A DNA stretch of 36,011 bases from an uncultured Alistipes sp. (lineage in GTDB: Bacteria; Bacteroidota; Bacteroidia; Bacteroidales; UBA932): the NCBI GenBank assembly GCA_945787505.1, contig CALZHC010000013.1, forward strand, positions 1 to 36,011, in the 5' to 3' direction. Below, piece by piece: positions 1-8,088 of the stretch (position 1 is its first letter; each line of letters opens with the position of its first letter). The notes beneath the pieces were generated by a model that was not told the origin of the DNA, searched no databases, and saw only the letters and a program-made list of their open reading frames with translations. A program made the position numbers and the translations under genes.

Positions 1-585
1 CTGGAATATCCTTTCTCGGAGAGTAGATATGCCTATTTCTCTCCTGGAATTATTAGAGTTGTGCTCAATATCGACGGGGTAGAGGTGCCTTTGCTGACAA
101 GAAATTTAAGCCAGTCGCAGATGCTTTCAATAAGGCTGTTAGCTTCTAATACCACTGATAGCCATTTCAAAGTCGATATTGATACCTCCAGATACTGGCT
201 TTGTGAAGATGTCATATATGGGACCGGCAATGACGGCTCTTCTATTGAAAATGCCCTTTCAGTGGATGAAATACCGCTCTTTTTGGGTGCAGAGAATGTC
301 TGGATTCAAGGGTATATAGTTGGCGGTGATGTTACCGCGTCGGCAGTGGTGACAGAACCTCCATTTTCCAAATCATCACACATAGCCATTGCTTCGCATC
401 AATATATTGAGGGAAGAGATGAGTGTGCAGCAGTGGAACTGCTCTCTTCTTCCGGGGTAAGGGATGAACTGAACCTTGTAGAAAATCCCTCCCTTTTAGG
501 TAGAACTGTCTACGTAAAGGGAAGGATTGTAAATTACTTCGGTTATCCCGGAGTCAAAGGTGTAAAAGAGTTCTATTTGCCGTAA
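1..585 (+). CDS. DUF6359-type OB-fold-like surface protein, C-terminal part (5' truncated)
   Basis: The reading frame is open from the first base of the window, so the gene starts upstream; a GTG at 61 is probably internal. The last ~115 residues match my memory of the DUF6359 pattern: a GTG(N)DGSxxxA entry, a VWIQGYIVGG strand, a FSKSSHIAIA strand, a stretch where a small-molecule or protein ligand loop is usual (CAAVELLSSSGVRDELNL), and a closing GRTVYVKGRIVNYFG strand. Such domains occur at the C-terminus of secreted Bacteroidetes proteins. The visible upstream part (about 75 residues) is beta-rich and not recognised. The 3' end overlaps the 3' end of the convergent lipoprotein gene by 13 bases. 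Function unknown; family assignment moderately sure. Confidence 0.7.
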   Translation: MEYPFSESRYAYFSPGIIRVVLNIDGVEVPLLTRNLSQSQMLSIRLLASNTTDSHFKVDIDTSRYWLCEDVIYGTGNDGSSIENALSVDEIPLFLGAENVWIQGYIVGGDVTASAVVTEPPFSKSSHIAIASHQYIEGRDECAAVELLSSSGVRDELNLVENPSLLGRTVYVKGRIVNYFGYPGVKGVKEFYLP

Positions 586-1856
586 GGCGCAGAGGTGAAG
601 AACTCTTTGGTAACTGCAGTTGTAGGTCCTTCATCGAAACCGAATATGATAATGCAGTATTCGGTTTCAGGTTCACCTACAGGTAGTCTGTGATCCTTTG
701 AACCGTTATAGTAATAATCCGGATAACTGCCTGTTACATCTATAAGTTTCTTGATGAGGTCTTCGTCATTGGGGAATCTATCTACAAACTTTTTCTGCTG
801 TGCTGTGATATAGTATTTATCGTCATTTGCAGTGGTAACATGGAAGTTTACATATCCGGACTCCGTAGAGATGTTTTCGATTTTGAATGTATTGTCAGAT
901 GGTGTTGGAGAGGTGGTCTTTACAGAATTCTTGAAGAGTTGTGTGGTCACCTCTGCATCCAGCGTAAGACCAAATGCATAAGCTGTATACTCGGTATCCC
1001 ACATAAGGCTTCTGTAAAATACAGAACTTGAGAAGGATTGCCTTCCCATCATTAGAAGCTGTTCGAGGGCCTCTGTGAGTGTCATCTCATACATTTGGGC
1101 CAGGTACGCGTACCAATCCAGCTCCTGTTTGAATACGGCCTGCTCTCCTCCTTTGTCCAGCAGGGAGTCAAGGTCATGTTTTGAAAGTATGCTGGCAGCA
1201 TAATGTTCATCGTTTATGGTGGGAGTATAGATTATTGAGTCAATGGAGATACCCTTTACTCCTTCAAAAGCTATGGATATTCCAAGTTCGTCTGAAACTG
1301 TTACTTCGCATAAACCTTTGACACCGTCTATTTCAGCGAGAATGTAACATTCCCCGAGAGATTTGCCACTTACCACACCTGTCTGTGAGACGGTGGCAAT
1401 GGCTTCATCGGACGAACTCCATTTGAAAACCGCATCAGTGTGTTGGGGAACTGTGACTGCACTGAGTTGGAACTCTCCGTCAGGGGCAATCATGATTGAT
1501 TCTGGGGTTATGACTACACTTGTGATATCTGTTGTCACATCCACTTCGCATCTGGCCTTGAGTCCGTTTTCGGAGGTAGCAGTAATCAATGCGAATCCTG
1601 ATCCGACAGCTGTTACTATGCCTTCTGTTACAGTAGCGACTTCTGTATTATCGCTGCTCCATTCAACCTTTTCTGGAGCGGAGCCTTCAGGTAGGAACTT
1701 TACTTCGATTGTAGCGTCGCTTCCTTTAATGAGTGTAAGAGATGTAGGGTTTAGGGTAATGGAAGTTGCTTTGTCTCCTCCTGTACTGTTAGTCCTGTCG
1801 CAGGAAGAGAAAATCATTGTAATAATTACAGTGAAAAATAATATACTGCGTTTCAT
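573..1856 (-). CDS. BIG2-domain lipoprotein with duplicated C-terminal module
   Basis: 427 residues. A hydrophobic signal ends in a lipobox FSSC with Cys19, so a secreted lipoprotein is predicted. Two bacterial Ig-like BIG2 repeats follow, about residues 31-107 and 111-187, each with the usual start (ITLNPTSLTL; VVITPESIMI), a W-S-S centre and an ATV-G-V/ITA-SxG end. The rest (about 195-427) is not a domain I can name. It appears to hold two related ~110-residue modules: each has an (H/Y)Y-A/I strand, a helical stretch, then a TEYxAYAFGL or TEYCIIIFGF strand and an FK/FF end. It is a paralogue of the neighbour at 1914-3200, with the same architecture and length. No -7 motif was seen in the 57-base gap, so it probably depends on readthrough from that neighbour. 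Role unknown; cell-surface binding or adhesion is a guess from the BIG2 domains. Confidence 0.85.
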   Translation of the reverse strand: MKRSILFFTVIITMIFSSCDRTNSTGGDKATSITLNPTSLTLIKGSDATIEVKFLPEGSAPEKVEWSSDNTEVATVTEGIVTAVGSGFALITATSENGLKARCEVDVTTDITSVVITPESIMIAPDGEFQLSAVTVPQHTDAVFKWSSSDEAIATVSQTGVVSGKSLGECYILAEIDGVKGLCEVTVSDELGISIAFEGVKGISIDSIIYTPTINDEHYAASILSKHDLDSLLDKGGEQAVFKQELDWYAYLAQMYEMTLTEALEQLLMMGRQSFSSSVFYRSLMWDTEYTAYAFGLTLDAEVTTQLFKNSVKTTSPTPSDNTFKIENISTESGYVNFHVTTANDDKYYITAQQKKFVDRFPNDEDLIKKLIDVTGSYPDYYYNGSKDHRLPVGEPETEYCIIIFGFDEGPTTAVTKEFFTSAPYGK

Positions 1857-1873
1857 TAAATTAATATGTTAAA

Positions 1874-1905
1874 ACAGCAGGTTAAAATTAGTATTAACCT
1901 GCTGT
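1874..1905 (-). terminator. Perfect 12-bp hairpin between the two lipoprotein genes
   Basis: The arms acagcaggttaa (1874-1885) and ttaacctgctgt (1894-1905) are exact complements around an 8-base loop. On the minus strand the hairpin starts 8 bases after the stop of the lipoprotein gene at 1914-3200 and is followed by a short, imperfect T run (TTTAACAT). It can end or attenuate transcription before the second lipoprotein gene. The weak T tract suggests partial termination. Confidence 0.6.
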
Positions 1906-1913
1906 AAAATTAT

Positions 1914-3200
1914 TTAGTTGCCTGCTGATTTGAAGGGGAAATAGAATACTGGTGTCGTAGGTCCATTTTCGAAACCGAAAATGATGACACAGTAGTCTGT
2001 GTTGAGACCTCCTATATATAGGCTAATCTCTTCTTCCACACCTACGTGATAGTTTCTGGGATCGTTGGAATAGTAGAGTTTTCTCAGCATATCTTCCTGC
2101 ATACCTTCGTTTACATAAGCGTCAACGAATGACTGTTTTTGTGCAGTAACGAAGTATGTTTCGTTATCCTTTGAAGGTGTGACCTTGAAAGTGACATCGT
2201 TAGGCGTGCTGATGTCGATAAATTCGACATCAAATGTCATATCTGAAGGGATGGGAGCAGCTGTATGGACTATTTCGCTGAATATGCTTGATGTCTTTTC
2301 AAGTTCAGGGGTAAGACCATATGCGTAGAATACATATCCGCAGTCCCAATCGAGCATAGATATGAGCTCTTCCTGTAAGAAAGTCTGATTTCCTTGTTCA
2401 AGGAGTTTGTCAACTGTTTCATTGAGAGACAATCCATAGTAGTCTGCAAGGAATTTATACCATTCCAAGTCCTGTTTTATGACCTCTTCCTCTCCGCCTG
2501 TAGCCATCCATTCATCGAAAATATCCTGATATGAGCATGATACCATGTAGCGGAATTCGGGATCGCTGGGAATGTACTCAATAGAGTCAACTTTCAGACC
2601 CTCAGCTCCATGAATTTTGATTTCTATGTTAACGGTGCTGGTCACTGTGACTTTGCATGTTGCTGAAGCTTTGTCACCGGCTGCCGCAATGATGTCACAT
2701 TGTCCCATTTTGATTGCTGTCACAAGTCCGCTCTGGTCTACAGTTGCTACTTCGGGATCGGAGGTCTTCCATTCGAGGGTCTGGGTAGCTCCTTCGGGTT
2801 TGATTGTAGCTTCAAGCTGTGCTTTCTCTCCTTCAGGGATCGAAAGTTCTGTCTTGCTGATTTCAACTGTTGCTGCATCCGGCATTACAGTGACGATACA
2901 TTTGCCTTCGATATTGCCTGAATATGCAATAATGGTCGCTGTTCCATCTGCAAGTGCAGTGATTACACCATTCTCAACAGATACGATGGTGGGAGCTGTG
3001 GTCTTCCATTCAATCTCAGCTTGAGCATCTTTAGGAAGAACGTTTGCCTTGAGAGTCTGTGTCGCTCCCACTGCAAGAGTGAGTTCTGCAGGTTCAATAG
3101 TAATTTTTTCAAGATCCTTGTTAACTGGTTTTTCTTGAGGATCACAAGATGCAATGGCCATCAAAAAGATGCCAAGCAATAAATAGGTGATTTTCTTCAT
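1914..3200 (-). CDS. BIG2-domain lipoprotein, paralogue of the downstream gene
   Basis: 428 residues with a signal peptide and lipobox IASC (Cys19). Two BIG2 domains lie at about 32-105 (ITIEPAELTL ... GVITALADGTATI) and 109-186 (VEISKTELSI ... GLVTAIKMGQCDI). The C-terminal half (192-428) matches the paralogue feature by feature: IDSIxYxP-type opening, (I/F)KQxLxWYxxLAxxYxxxLxExxxxLL, W-x-YxxYAxGL, PxPSDxTF, TYFVTAQKQxFVD, TDYCVIIFGFxxGPTT. This points to a recent tandem duplication followed by divergence. It is the first gene of the pair on the minus strand, with a -7 motif at 3228-3235 and a hairpin directly after its stop. Expected at the outer membrane; ligand and function unknown. Confidence 0.85.
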   Translation of the reverse strand: MKKITYLLLGIFLMAIASCDPQEKPVNKDLEKITIEPAELTLAVGATQTLKANVLPKDAQAEIEWKTTAPTIVSVENGVITALADGTATIIAYSGNIEGKCIVTVMPDAATVEISKTELSIPEGEKAQLEATIKPEGATQTLEWKTSDPEVATVDQSGLVTAIKMGQCDIIAAAGDKASATCKVTVTSTVNIEIKIHGAEGLKVDSIEYIPSDPEFRYMVSCSYQDIFDEWMATGGEEEVIKQDLEWYKFLADYYGLSLNETVDKLLEQGNQTFLQEELISMLDWDCGYVFYAYGLTPELEKTSSIFSEIVHTAAPIPSDMTFDVEFIDISTPNDVTFKVTPSKDNETYFVTAQKQSFVDAYVNEGMQEDMLRKLYYSNDPRNYHVGVEEEISLYIGGLNTDYCVIIFGFENGPTTPVFYFPFKSAGN

Positions 3201-3227
3201 TTTTTATAAATTGTTGCTTTCGTGCCA

Positions 3228-3235
3228 CAAATTTA
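3228..3235 (-). promoter_or_regulatory. Bacteroidetes -7 promoter element (TAAATTTG) for the lipoprotein pair
   Basis: On the minus strand this reads TAAATTTG, matching TAnnTTTG, 27 bases before the start codon at 3200. No good -33 TTTG was found at the usual distance, so the assignment rests on the -7 element only. Confidence 0.5.
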
Positions 3236-3276
3236 TAAAAAAATCCGAATAAATTTGGTTAATACTATTTAATTTT

Positions 3277-4152
3277 TTATCGCTTGAAAAGACGTGCTGC
3301 TTTTGACAGGCTTCTTTCCCATGAAGGGACTGCGACACCGAATCTCTTTTTAATAAGGGTCTTGTCCAAAACAGAATAGGCGGGACGCCTTACAGAGTCT
3401 GCGTACTCTTCTGATGTAACTCTTATTATATCACAGTCGATTTTCAGTGTGCTCATTATTTTTTCTGCAAAATCCGCCCATGAACATTTGCCTTCATTAG
3501 AATAGTGGAATACCTCTCCGTAGATGGGATTCTCCTTGCTCAGCTGCGGAATGATCTTCAAGAGGGCTTCTGCCAGATCTGCCGCGTATGTAGGAGTTCC
3601 GATTTGGTCACATACCACTTTAATCTCTTCGTAGTAATCGGAGAGTCCAATCATCTTTCTTACGAAATTATCCTGTGTAAGTGGTGAGTATAGCCAGCTG
3701 GTCCTGATAATGATACTCATACATCCACTCTTTTTGACTGCCACCTCGCCTGCATATTTGGTGCGTCCGTATGCGTTGATGGGACATGTTCTGTCAGCTT
3801 CGTGGTATGGCGTGCGTGCCTCTCCGTTGAATACGTAGTCTGTCGAAAAGTGGATGAGGTAGATATTGTGCTTGAGAGCCGTTGCAGCAAGGTTTGCCGG
3901 ACCTGTCACATTAACCTTCACGGCCATGTCCATCTGCTTTTCAGCCTCACCTACCTTATTATATGCAGCACAATTGATAATCAGGTCAATGGAATTCTTT
4001 TCTACAAATGTTTCTACTGCGAGGGCATCAGTAATGTCAAGCTCTGCTGCATCTGTGAAGTAGTAGCAGTCAGAAGAGGCTCTCTTTTTTGTCAATTCCG
4101 CTATTTCTCTGCCGAGTTGTCCATCGGACCCTGTAACCAATATGTTTGCCAT
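3277..4152 (-). CDS. rmlD: dTDP-4-dehydrorhamnose reductase
   Basis: 291 residues, the usual length. RmlD reduces dTDP-4-keto-L-rhamnose to dTDP-L-rhamnose with NAD(P)H, the last step of rhamnose-nucleotide synthesis for cell-surface polysaccharide. Visible signatures are the N-terminal nucleotide-binding loop ILVTGSDGQLG, the INCAAYNKVGEAE segment, STDYVFNG, the catalytic YGRTK (YxxxK), and the SWLYSP strand followed by the substrate-domain residues. The other rml genes (A, B, C) are not adjacent, so this is a stand-alone copy. It is transcribed away from the DUF4290-ftsK genes, with a -7 motif at 4187-4194. Related sugar-nucleotide reductases have the same fold, but GxxGQLG and the overall pattern fit RmlD well. 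Confidence 0.9.
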   Translation of the reverse strand: MANILVTGSDGQLGREIAELTKKRASSDCYYFTDAAELDITDALAVETFVEKNSIDLIINCAAYNKVGEAEKQMDMAVKVNVTGPANLAATALKHNIYLIHFSTDYVFNGEARTPYHEADRTCPINAYGRTKYAGEVAVKKSGCMSIIIRTSWLYSPLTQDNFVRKMIGLSDYYEEIKVVCDQIGTPTYAADLAEALLKIIPQLSKENPIYGEVFHYSNEGKCSWADFAEKIMSTLKIDCDIIRVTSEEYADSVRRPAYSVLDKTLIKKRFGVAVPSWERSLSKAARLFKR

Positions 4153-4186
4153 TTGAGTATCGAGTATCTTTTTACAATTTTGGCTG

Positions 4187-4194
4187 CAAATATA
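4187..4194 (-). promoter_or_regulatory. -7 promoter element (TATATTTG) for rmlD
   Basis: On the minus strand the sequence is TATATTTG, a match to the Bacteroidetes TAnnTTTG consensus, 34 bases before the rmlD start. It lies back to back with an identical element on the plus strand at 4216-4223. Confidence 0.5.
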
Positions 4195-4215
4195 CCGATT
4201 TCATCTTAAATAAAT

Positions 4216-4223
4216 TATATTTG
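4216..4223 (+). promoter_or_regulatory. -7 promoter element (TATATTTG) for the DUF4290-ftsK-lolA-like genes
   Basis: TATATTTG matches TAnnTTTG and lies 19 bases before the ATG at 4243. A clear -33 TTTG was not found. Confidence 0.5.
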
Positions 4224-4242
4224 TGGAAATTTTGTTTTGAGA

Positions 4243-4926
4243 ATGGATTATAATACAACAAGAGAGAAGCTAATCCTGCCCGAGTATGGCAGATATGTCC
4301 AAAAGATGATTGAACAGGTTAAGGCTATTCCTGATAGAGATAAGAGAAATGAACAGATTCAGGCGGTGGTTGCTGCAATGGAGGTTCTTAATCCACAGCT
4401 TAAAGACCAACCGGATGCATTGCACAAGCTATGGGACCATATACACATCATATCTGGTTTTGAAATCGATGTCGATTCACCATATCCGGTTCCGCAGAAG
4501 GAGTCACTTACGGCAGCTCCTGAAATCGTTCCTATTCCTAAAGAGCCGCTTGCCGCAGCGCATTACGGCAGGAATATTCAAAATATGATTAATGTCATCT
4601 CTTCCATGCCTGAGGATGAGAACAGAGATCGTATGATCAAGAATATGGCTACCTACATGAGACAGCAATACCTTATATGGAACAAGGATAATGTCTCTGA
4701 AGAGACAATATTCAAGGATATCTACACACTCTCCGGGGGAAAGCTTAGAGTTCCGGAACATATACACCTCGAATCGATCTCTGAAAAAGACAAGTTCAAC
4801 AAGCCAGGATTTATGGCACAGTCATCGGCAACCTTGACACAGCATCATAATCAGGTACGCCGATTCAATAATTCCAAATCTTCTCAGGGTAATAAAAAGG
4901 TTAATCGCAGGAAATGGAAAAAGTAG
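4243..4926 (+). CDS. DUF4290 domain protein
   Basis: 227 residues. The N-terminal pattern MDYNTTREKLILPEYGR is typical of the Bacteroidetes-restricted DUF4290 family, whose function is not known. The reading frame opens at a TTG (4237), but the ATG at 4243 gives the family's usual MDYN start. The protein has an N-terminal helical half with an LWDHIHIISGF motif, a repeat-like second half (HYGRNIQNMI echoes EYGRYVQKMI, and ISGF/LSGG follow at similar distance), and a very basic tail (KKVNRRKWKK). That tail could bind nucleic acid or lipid; this is inference. No signal peptide. Its stop overlaps the ftsK start by 13 bases, so the two are translationally linked. Confidence 0.85.
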   Translation: MDYNTTREKLILPEYGRYVQKMIEQVKAIPDRDKRNEQIQAVVAAMEVLNPQLKDQPDALHKLWDHIHIISGFEIDVDSPYPVPQKESLTAAPEIVPIPKEPLAAAHYGRNIQNMINVISSMPEDENRDRMIKNMATYMRQQYLIWNKDNVSEETIFKDIYTLSGGKLRVPEHIHLESISEKDKFNKPGFMAQSSATLTQHHNQVRRFNNSKSSQGNKKVNRRKWKK

Positions 4927-7349
4927 AGACGAATACACAAAAGAAAAAGAAAAAAGATAAAAAAAAGAGTCAGCCACGCAAAAAGCCGACTCTTTTTGCC
5001 AAGATAGACAAGGCTCTTAGTAACGAGACATTCCGTTTCGTCATGGGGCTCTTCTTTTCTTTGGTTTCACTTCTATCGTTGGTCAGCATCATATCATTCC
5101 TCTTTACATGGGCTGATGACCAGAGTCTTATAGGGGATTCAATGATAACCGAATCCATTGCCAGGAATCAAGTAGGTAGACTTGGACACAGGTGGGCCAA
5201 TCTGCTTGTATCTGAACTTTTTGGACTGGGAGCTTTTATCGTACCTCTGTTTTTTGCAGGTGTCGCCTGTATATGTTTCAGAAAGAAATTGAGGTTCAGC
5301 TTTTTCAGAATGCTTGTCCTCTCACTATCGGGTGCAGTTCTCTTTTCTGCCATCTTTTCATTCATATTCTCTTTTACTTCAGCCAAACACATCTTCGGAG
5401 AAGGAGCAGGTGGGGCTTATGGCTATTATATCAATGAGGAGATGGTGGGGGCTCTGGGTTATGTAGGTACTGCTGCTATCCTCCTTTTTCTTCTGATTCT
5501 GTGGCTGATTTTGTTTAACACGACTTTTGTCGACAAGATCAAGGCATTTATGGATTTTCTCAATGATAAGATTACTTCCGGCAGAAAATCCGGGGATGTC
5601 AGCGGGGATGAAGATTCGCCTGAAGGTGGAAATAAGGGTGATTCTGATGTGCAAGAGGGTGACGAAGAGGAAGAGGAAGATGAAGACGAAGACGAAGACG
5701 AAGACGAAGAGCAGTATGGTGACAATGACCAGATGCCTCAATTTGATATTATTGGAGGAGAGGATATTCCTGAAAAGAGAGAAGATCCTCCGGTGGATGT
5801 AATTCCGGTTACACAGACTGACAATGGTGAAGATTGGGAGGCAAGATATGATCCTAGACTGAGCCTGTCTCATTATAGGATGCCCGATACATCGTTACTT
5901 AAGGATTATCCATCCAATTTGGATGTTACAAGGGAGGAACTTGAAAAGAATAATAAAAAGATCGTAAGTACGCTTAAGGATTACAAGATAGGAGTCTCCA
6001 GAATTTCTGCTAGAATAGGGCCGACTGTAACTCTGTATGAGGTGGTTCCTGCTCCAGGAGTGAGAGTCTCGCAAATCAAGCGGTTGGAAGAGGATATAGC
6101 CATTTCCCTTGCAGCACTTGGTGTCAGGGTGGTGACTATACCTGGATCTAATGCAGTAGGAATAGAGGTGGCAAATGAAAAGCAGACTATTGTCTCGATG
6201 AAGTCACTTCTGAATGATCCTAAATTCAAAGAGTGTCAGTATGACCTTCCTGTTGTCATAGGACGTACTATCTCCAACGAGGCAAAATTCTTCGACCTTG
6301 CGAAGATGCCGCACTTATTGGTTGCTGGTGCTACAGGTCAGGGAAAATCTGTCGGACTCAATACTATTATCGCATCGTTGATTTTTAGGAAGCATCCCTC
6401 GGAACTTAAGTTTGTTCTTGTAGACCCCAAGAAGGTGGAACTTTCGCTTTATGCTCCGCTTGAAAAGCATTATCTGGCCAAATTGCCTGATGCCGACGAA
6501 CCTATCATTACCAATACCAAGAGTGTCGTATATACTCTCAAGTCACTCTGCATATTGATGGATCGCCGCTATGATTTGCTTAAGGCTGCCTCTGTCAGGG
6601 ATATCAAATCATATAATGAAAAGTTCCTGAGCAGAAAGCTGAACCCTCTTAATGGTCATGAATTCATGCCTTATATCGTGGTAATCATAGATGAGTTTGC
6701 AGATTTGCTCATAACTGCGGGAAGGGATGTAGAGGAGCCGATTGCGCGTCTTGCTCAGCTGGCACGTGCTGTGGGTATTCATCTGGTCATCGCTACACAG
6801 AGACCTACCACCAATATTATTACAGGAACCATCAAGGCTAACTTCCCTGCACGTATTGCCTTTAAGGTGATTTCAGGGGTTGACTCCAAGACCATTCTTG
6901 ACCAGACCGGTGCCAATAGGCTGGTCGGACGTGGTGACATGCTCATTTCCACCAGCAGTTCTGAGCCGGTGAGGGTACAATGTGCGTTTATCGATACTTG
7001 TGAAGTGGAGGATCTTACCAAGTTTATCTCCTCGCAGCAGGGATTTGGAAGTGCTTTCCTTCTTCCTGAATATGACGGTGAGGATAACTCAGGAGGGGGC
7101 GTTTCCAAGGGCGCAGGCTCTGGCGAGGTGGATGATCTCTTCAAGGAGGCTGCAAGGCTCATAGTAAGAGAGCAGGTCGGCTCGACATCACTTATCCAAA
7201 GGAAGATGAATCTTGGTTATCCTCGTGCCGGTAAGATCATGGACCAGCTGGAAAATTATGGCATAGTCGGACCTTCTGAGGGTAGCAAGCCCAGGCAGGT
7301 CAGGGTCTCAAGTCTGGAGATGCTCGAGGATCTGTTGGATACAATTTAA
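4914..7349 (+). CDS. ftsK: DNA translocase FtsK/SpoIIIE
   Basis: 811 residues. FtsK is a septal, membrane-anchored motor that pumps the chromosome termini and helps dimer resolution at XerCD/dif. After a Lys-rich N-terminus come four membrane segments (about 42-66, 102-121, 131-153, 183-205). Next is an acidic linker whose core (250-267) is almost pure Glu/Asp. The motor domain has Walker A GATGQGKS at 472-479 and a Walker B VVIIDEFADL about 120 residues later, followed by the conserved QLARAVGIHLVIATQRP segment. The last ~65 residues are the winged-helix gamma domain that reads orientation sequences (RKMNLGYPRAGKIMDQLE). The linker is much shorter than in E. coli FtsK but usual for this phylum. 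It overlaps the preceding DUF4290 gene and is followed 10 bases later by a LolA-like gene. Confidence 0.97.
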   Translation: MEKVETNTQKKKKKDKKKSQPRKKPTLFAKIDKALSNETFRFVMGLFFSLVSLLSLVSIISFLFTWADDQSLIGDSMITESIARNQVGRLGHRWANLLVSELFGLGAFIVPLFFAGVACICFRKKLRFSFFRMLVLSLSGAVLFSAIFSFIFSFTSAKHIFGEGAGGAYGYYINEEMVGALGYVGTAAILLFLLILWLILFNTTFVDKIKAFMDFLNDKITSGRKSGDVSGDEDSPEGGNKGDSDVQEGDEEEEEDEDEDEDEDEEQYGDNDQMPQFDIIGGEDIPEKREDPPVDVIPVTQTDNGEDWEARYDPRLSLSHYRMPDTSLLKDYPSNLDVTREELEKNNKKIVSTLKDYKIGVSRISARIGPTVTLYEVVPAPGVRVSQIKRLEEDIAISLAALGVRVVTIPGSNAVGIEVANEKQTIVSMKSLLNDPKFKECQYDLPVVIGRTISNEAKFFDLAKMPHLLVAGATGQGKSVGLNTIIASLIFRKHPSELKFVLVDPKKVELSLYAPLEKHYLAKLPDADEPIITNTKSVVYTLKSLCILMDRRYDLLKAASVRDIKSYNEKFLSRKLNPLNGHEFMPYIVVIIDEFADLLITAGRDVEEPIARLAQLARAVGIHLVIATQRPTTNIITGTIKANFPARIAFKVISGVDSKTILDQTGANRLVGRGDMLISTSSSEPVRVQCAFIDTCEVEDLTKFISSQQGFGSAFLLPEYDGEDNSGGGVSKGAGSGEVDDLFKEAARLIVREQVGSTSLIQRKMNLGYPRAGKIMDQLENYGIVGPSEGSKPRQVRVSSLEMLEDLLDTI
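5682..5711 (+). repeat. Coding hexanucleotide repeat (GAAGAC) in the ftsK acidic linker
   Basis: Four perfect GAAGAC units followed by GAAGAG encode an alternating Glu/Asp run. Slippage by whole units would keep the frame and change the linker by two residues per unit. Confidence 0.8.
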
Positions 7350-7362
7350 TGATTCGGTTGTG

Positions 7363-8016
7363 ATGAGAAATAGAATTATACTTTTTACAATATTGTTTTG
7401 TTCTGCCCTGTTCCCTGCTTATGCTGGTGGAACGGCAGAGCTTTTTCTCAAGATGCAGCAGAAGCTCAGAGAGGCTGAGGCTGTCGAAATTTCATACTCT
7501 TTCAGGATTACCGATCTCAACGGCAATTTCTGTGAGCCTCAATATGGAAACTTTTGCGGACAAGATGATTGCTATGTTCTCTTTTCTGATACTTTTGAGA
7601 TGTGGTGCGATGGAAAGAGTGTCTGGTTTTATAATAAAGAGAGTGATGAACTAAGTATTACTGATGCAAATCCTTCAGATATCTCTCTGACGGATAATCC
7701 TTACAGGTATATTACTGACATGAATATCAGTGATTACACATATAAAAAGAGCTCTGAGACAGTTGAACAGGATGGCTTGACTCTTAACTCTATTACGCTT
7801 ATACCCAAAAGCAGTTCAGAGTTCGGAAGTATCTCTTTCCGGCTGTTGGATAACTTTTATCCTGTACAGATAGTATGTAATGCCAAAAGCAATGGAGGCG
7901 CTATGGAGCTCAATATTAAGAAGTTCATTGTTACTCCGAAATATGATATTTCCATCTTCAGACCGAACGATTCACTGCTCTGTTCCGACTCTGTTATGGT
8001 AATAGATTTAAGGTGA
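7363..8016 (+). CDS. LolA-like outer-membrane lipoprotein carrier protein
   Basis: 217 residues. A Sec signal peptide (hydrophobic core, cleavage near AYA-GG around residue 20) precedes a beta-rich domain with the LolA-like pattern: amphipathic helix LKMQQKLREAEAVEISYSF, then FEMWCDGKSVWFYNKESDELSI (the DGxxxWxYxxxxxxV(I) motif of the family), and late strands ISFRLLDNFYPVQI. LolA-type proteins carry lipoproteins across the periplasm to the outer membrane. In Bacteroidetes a LolA-like gene often follows ftsK, and the 13-base gap here suggests the same transcript. GTG at 7360 is an alternative start one codon upstream. The sequence is diverged from E. coli LolA, so the name rests on the pattern plus the context. 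Confidence 0.75.
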   Translation: MRNRIILFTILFCSALFPAYAGGTAELFLKMQQKLREAEAVEISYSFRITDLNGNFCEPQYGNFCGQDDCYVLFSDTFEMWCDGKSVWFYNKESDELSITDANPSDISLTDNPYRYITDMNISDYTYKKSSETVEQDGLTLNSITLIPKSSSEFGSISFRLLDNFYPVQIVCNAKSNGGAMELNIKKFIVTPKYDISIFRPNDSLLCSDSVMVIDLR

Positions 8017-8053
8017 TTGTTTTGTTATATTTTATAATTAAAAGAAAATTGCT

Positions 8054-8061
8054 TATATTTG
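8054..8061 (+). promoter_or_regulatory. -7 promoter element (TATATTTG) for the AraC-family gene
   Basis: A TAnnTTTG match 27 bases before the ATG at 8089. The region upstream is AT-rich, and no correctly spaced -33 TTTG is evident. Confidence 0.5.
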
Positions 8062-8088
8062 TGCTAAGAACCTATTATTTCTTGGCCA

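Noticed and set aside
61..585. GTG at 61 as the true start of the first gene
   Set aside because: The frame is open back to base 1 with protein-like composition, no promoter motif is seen, and the N-terminus would lack a signal peptide; a truncated gene is simpler.
3228..3256. AT-rich inverted repeat (aaatttat/ataaattt) after rmlD as a terminator
   Set aside because: The stem is only A-T pairs and overlaps the likely promoter of the lipoprotein genes; not strong enough to call.
5459..5873. Minus-strand open frames, one with a long poly-serine run, opposite ftsK
   Set aside because: They are the reverse complement of the Glu/Asp-coding repeat of ftsK; no independent start context or family pattern.
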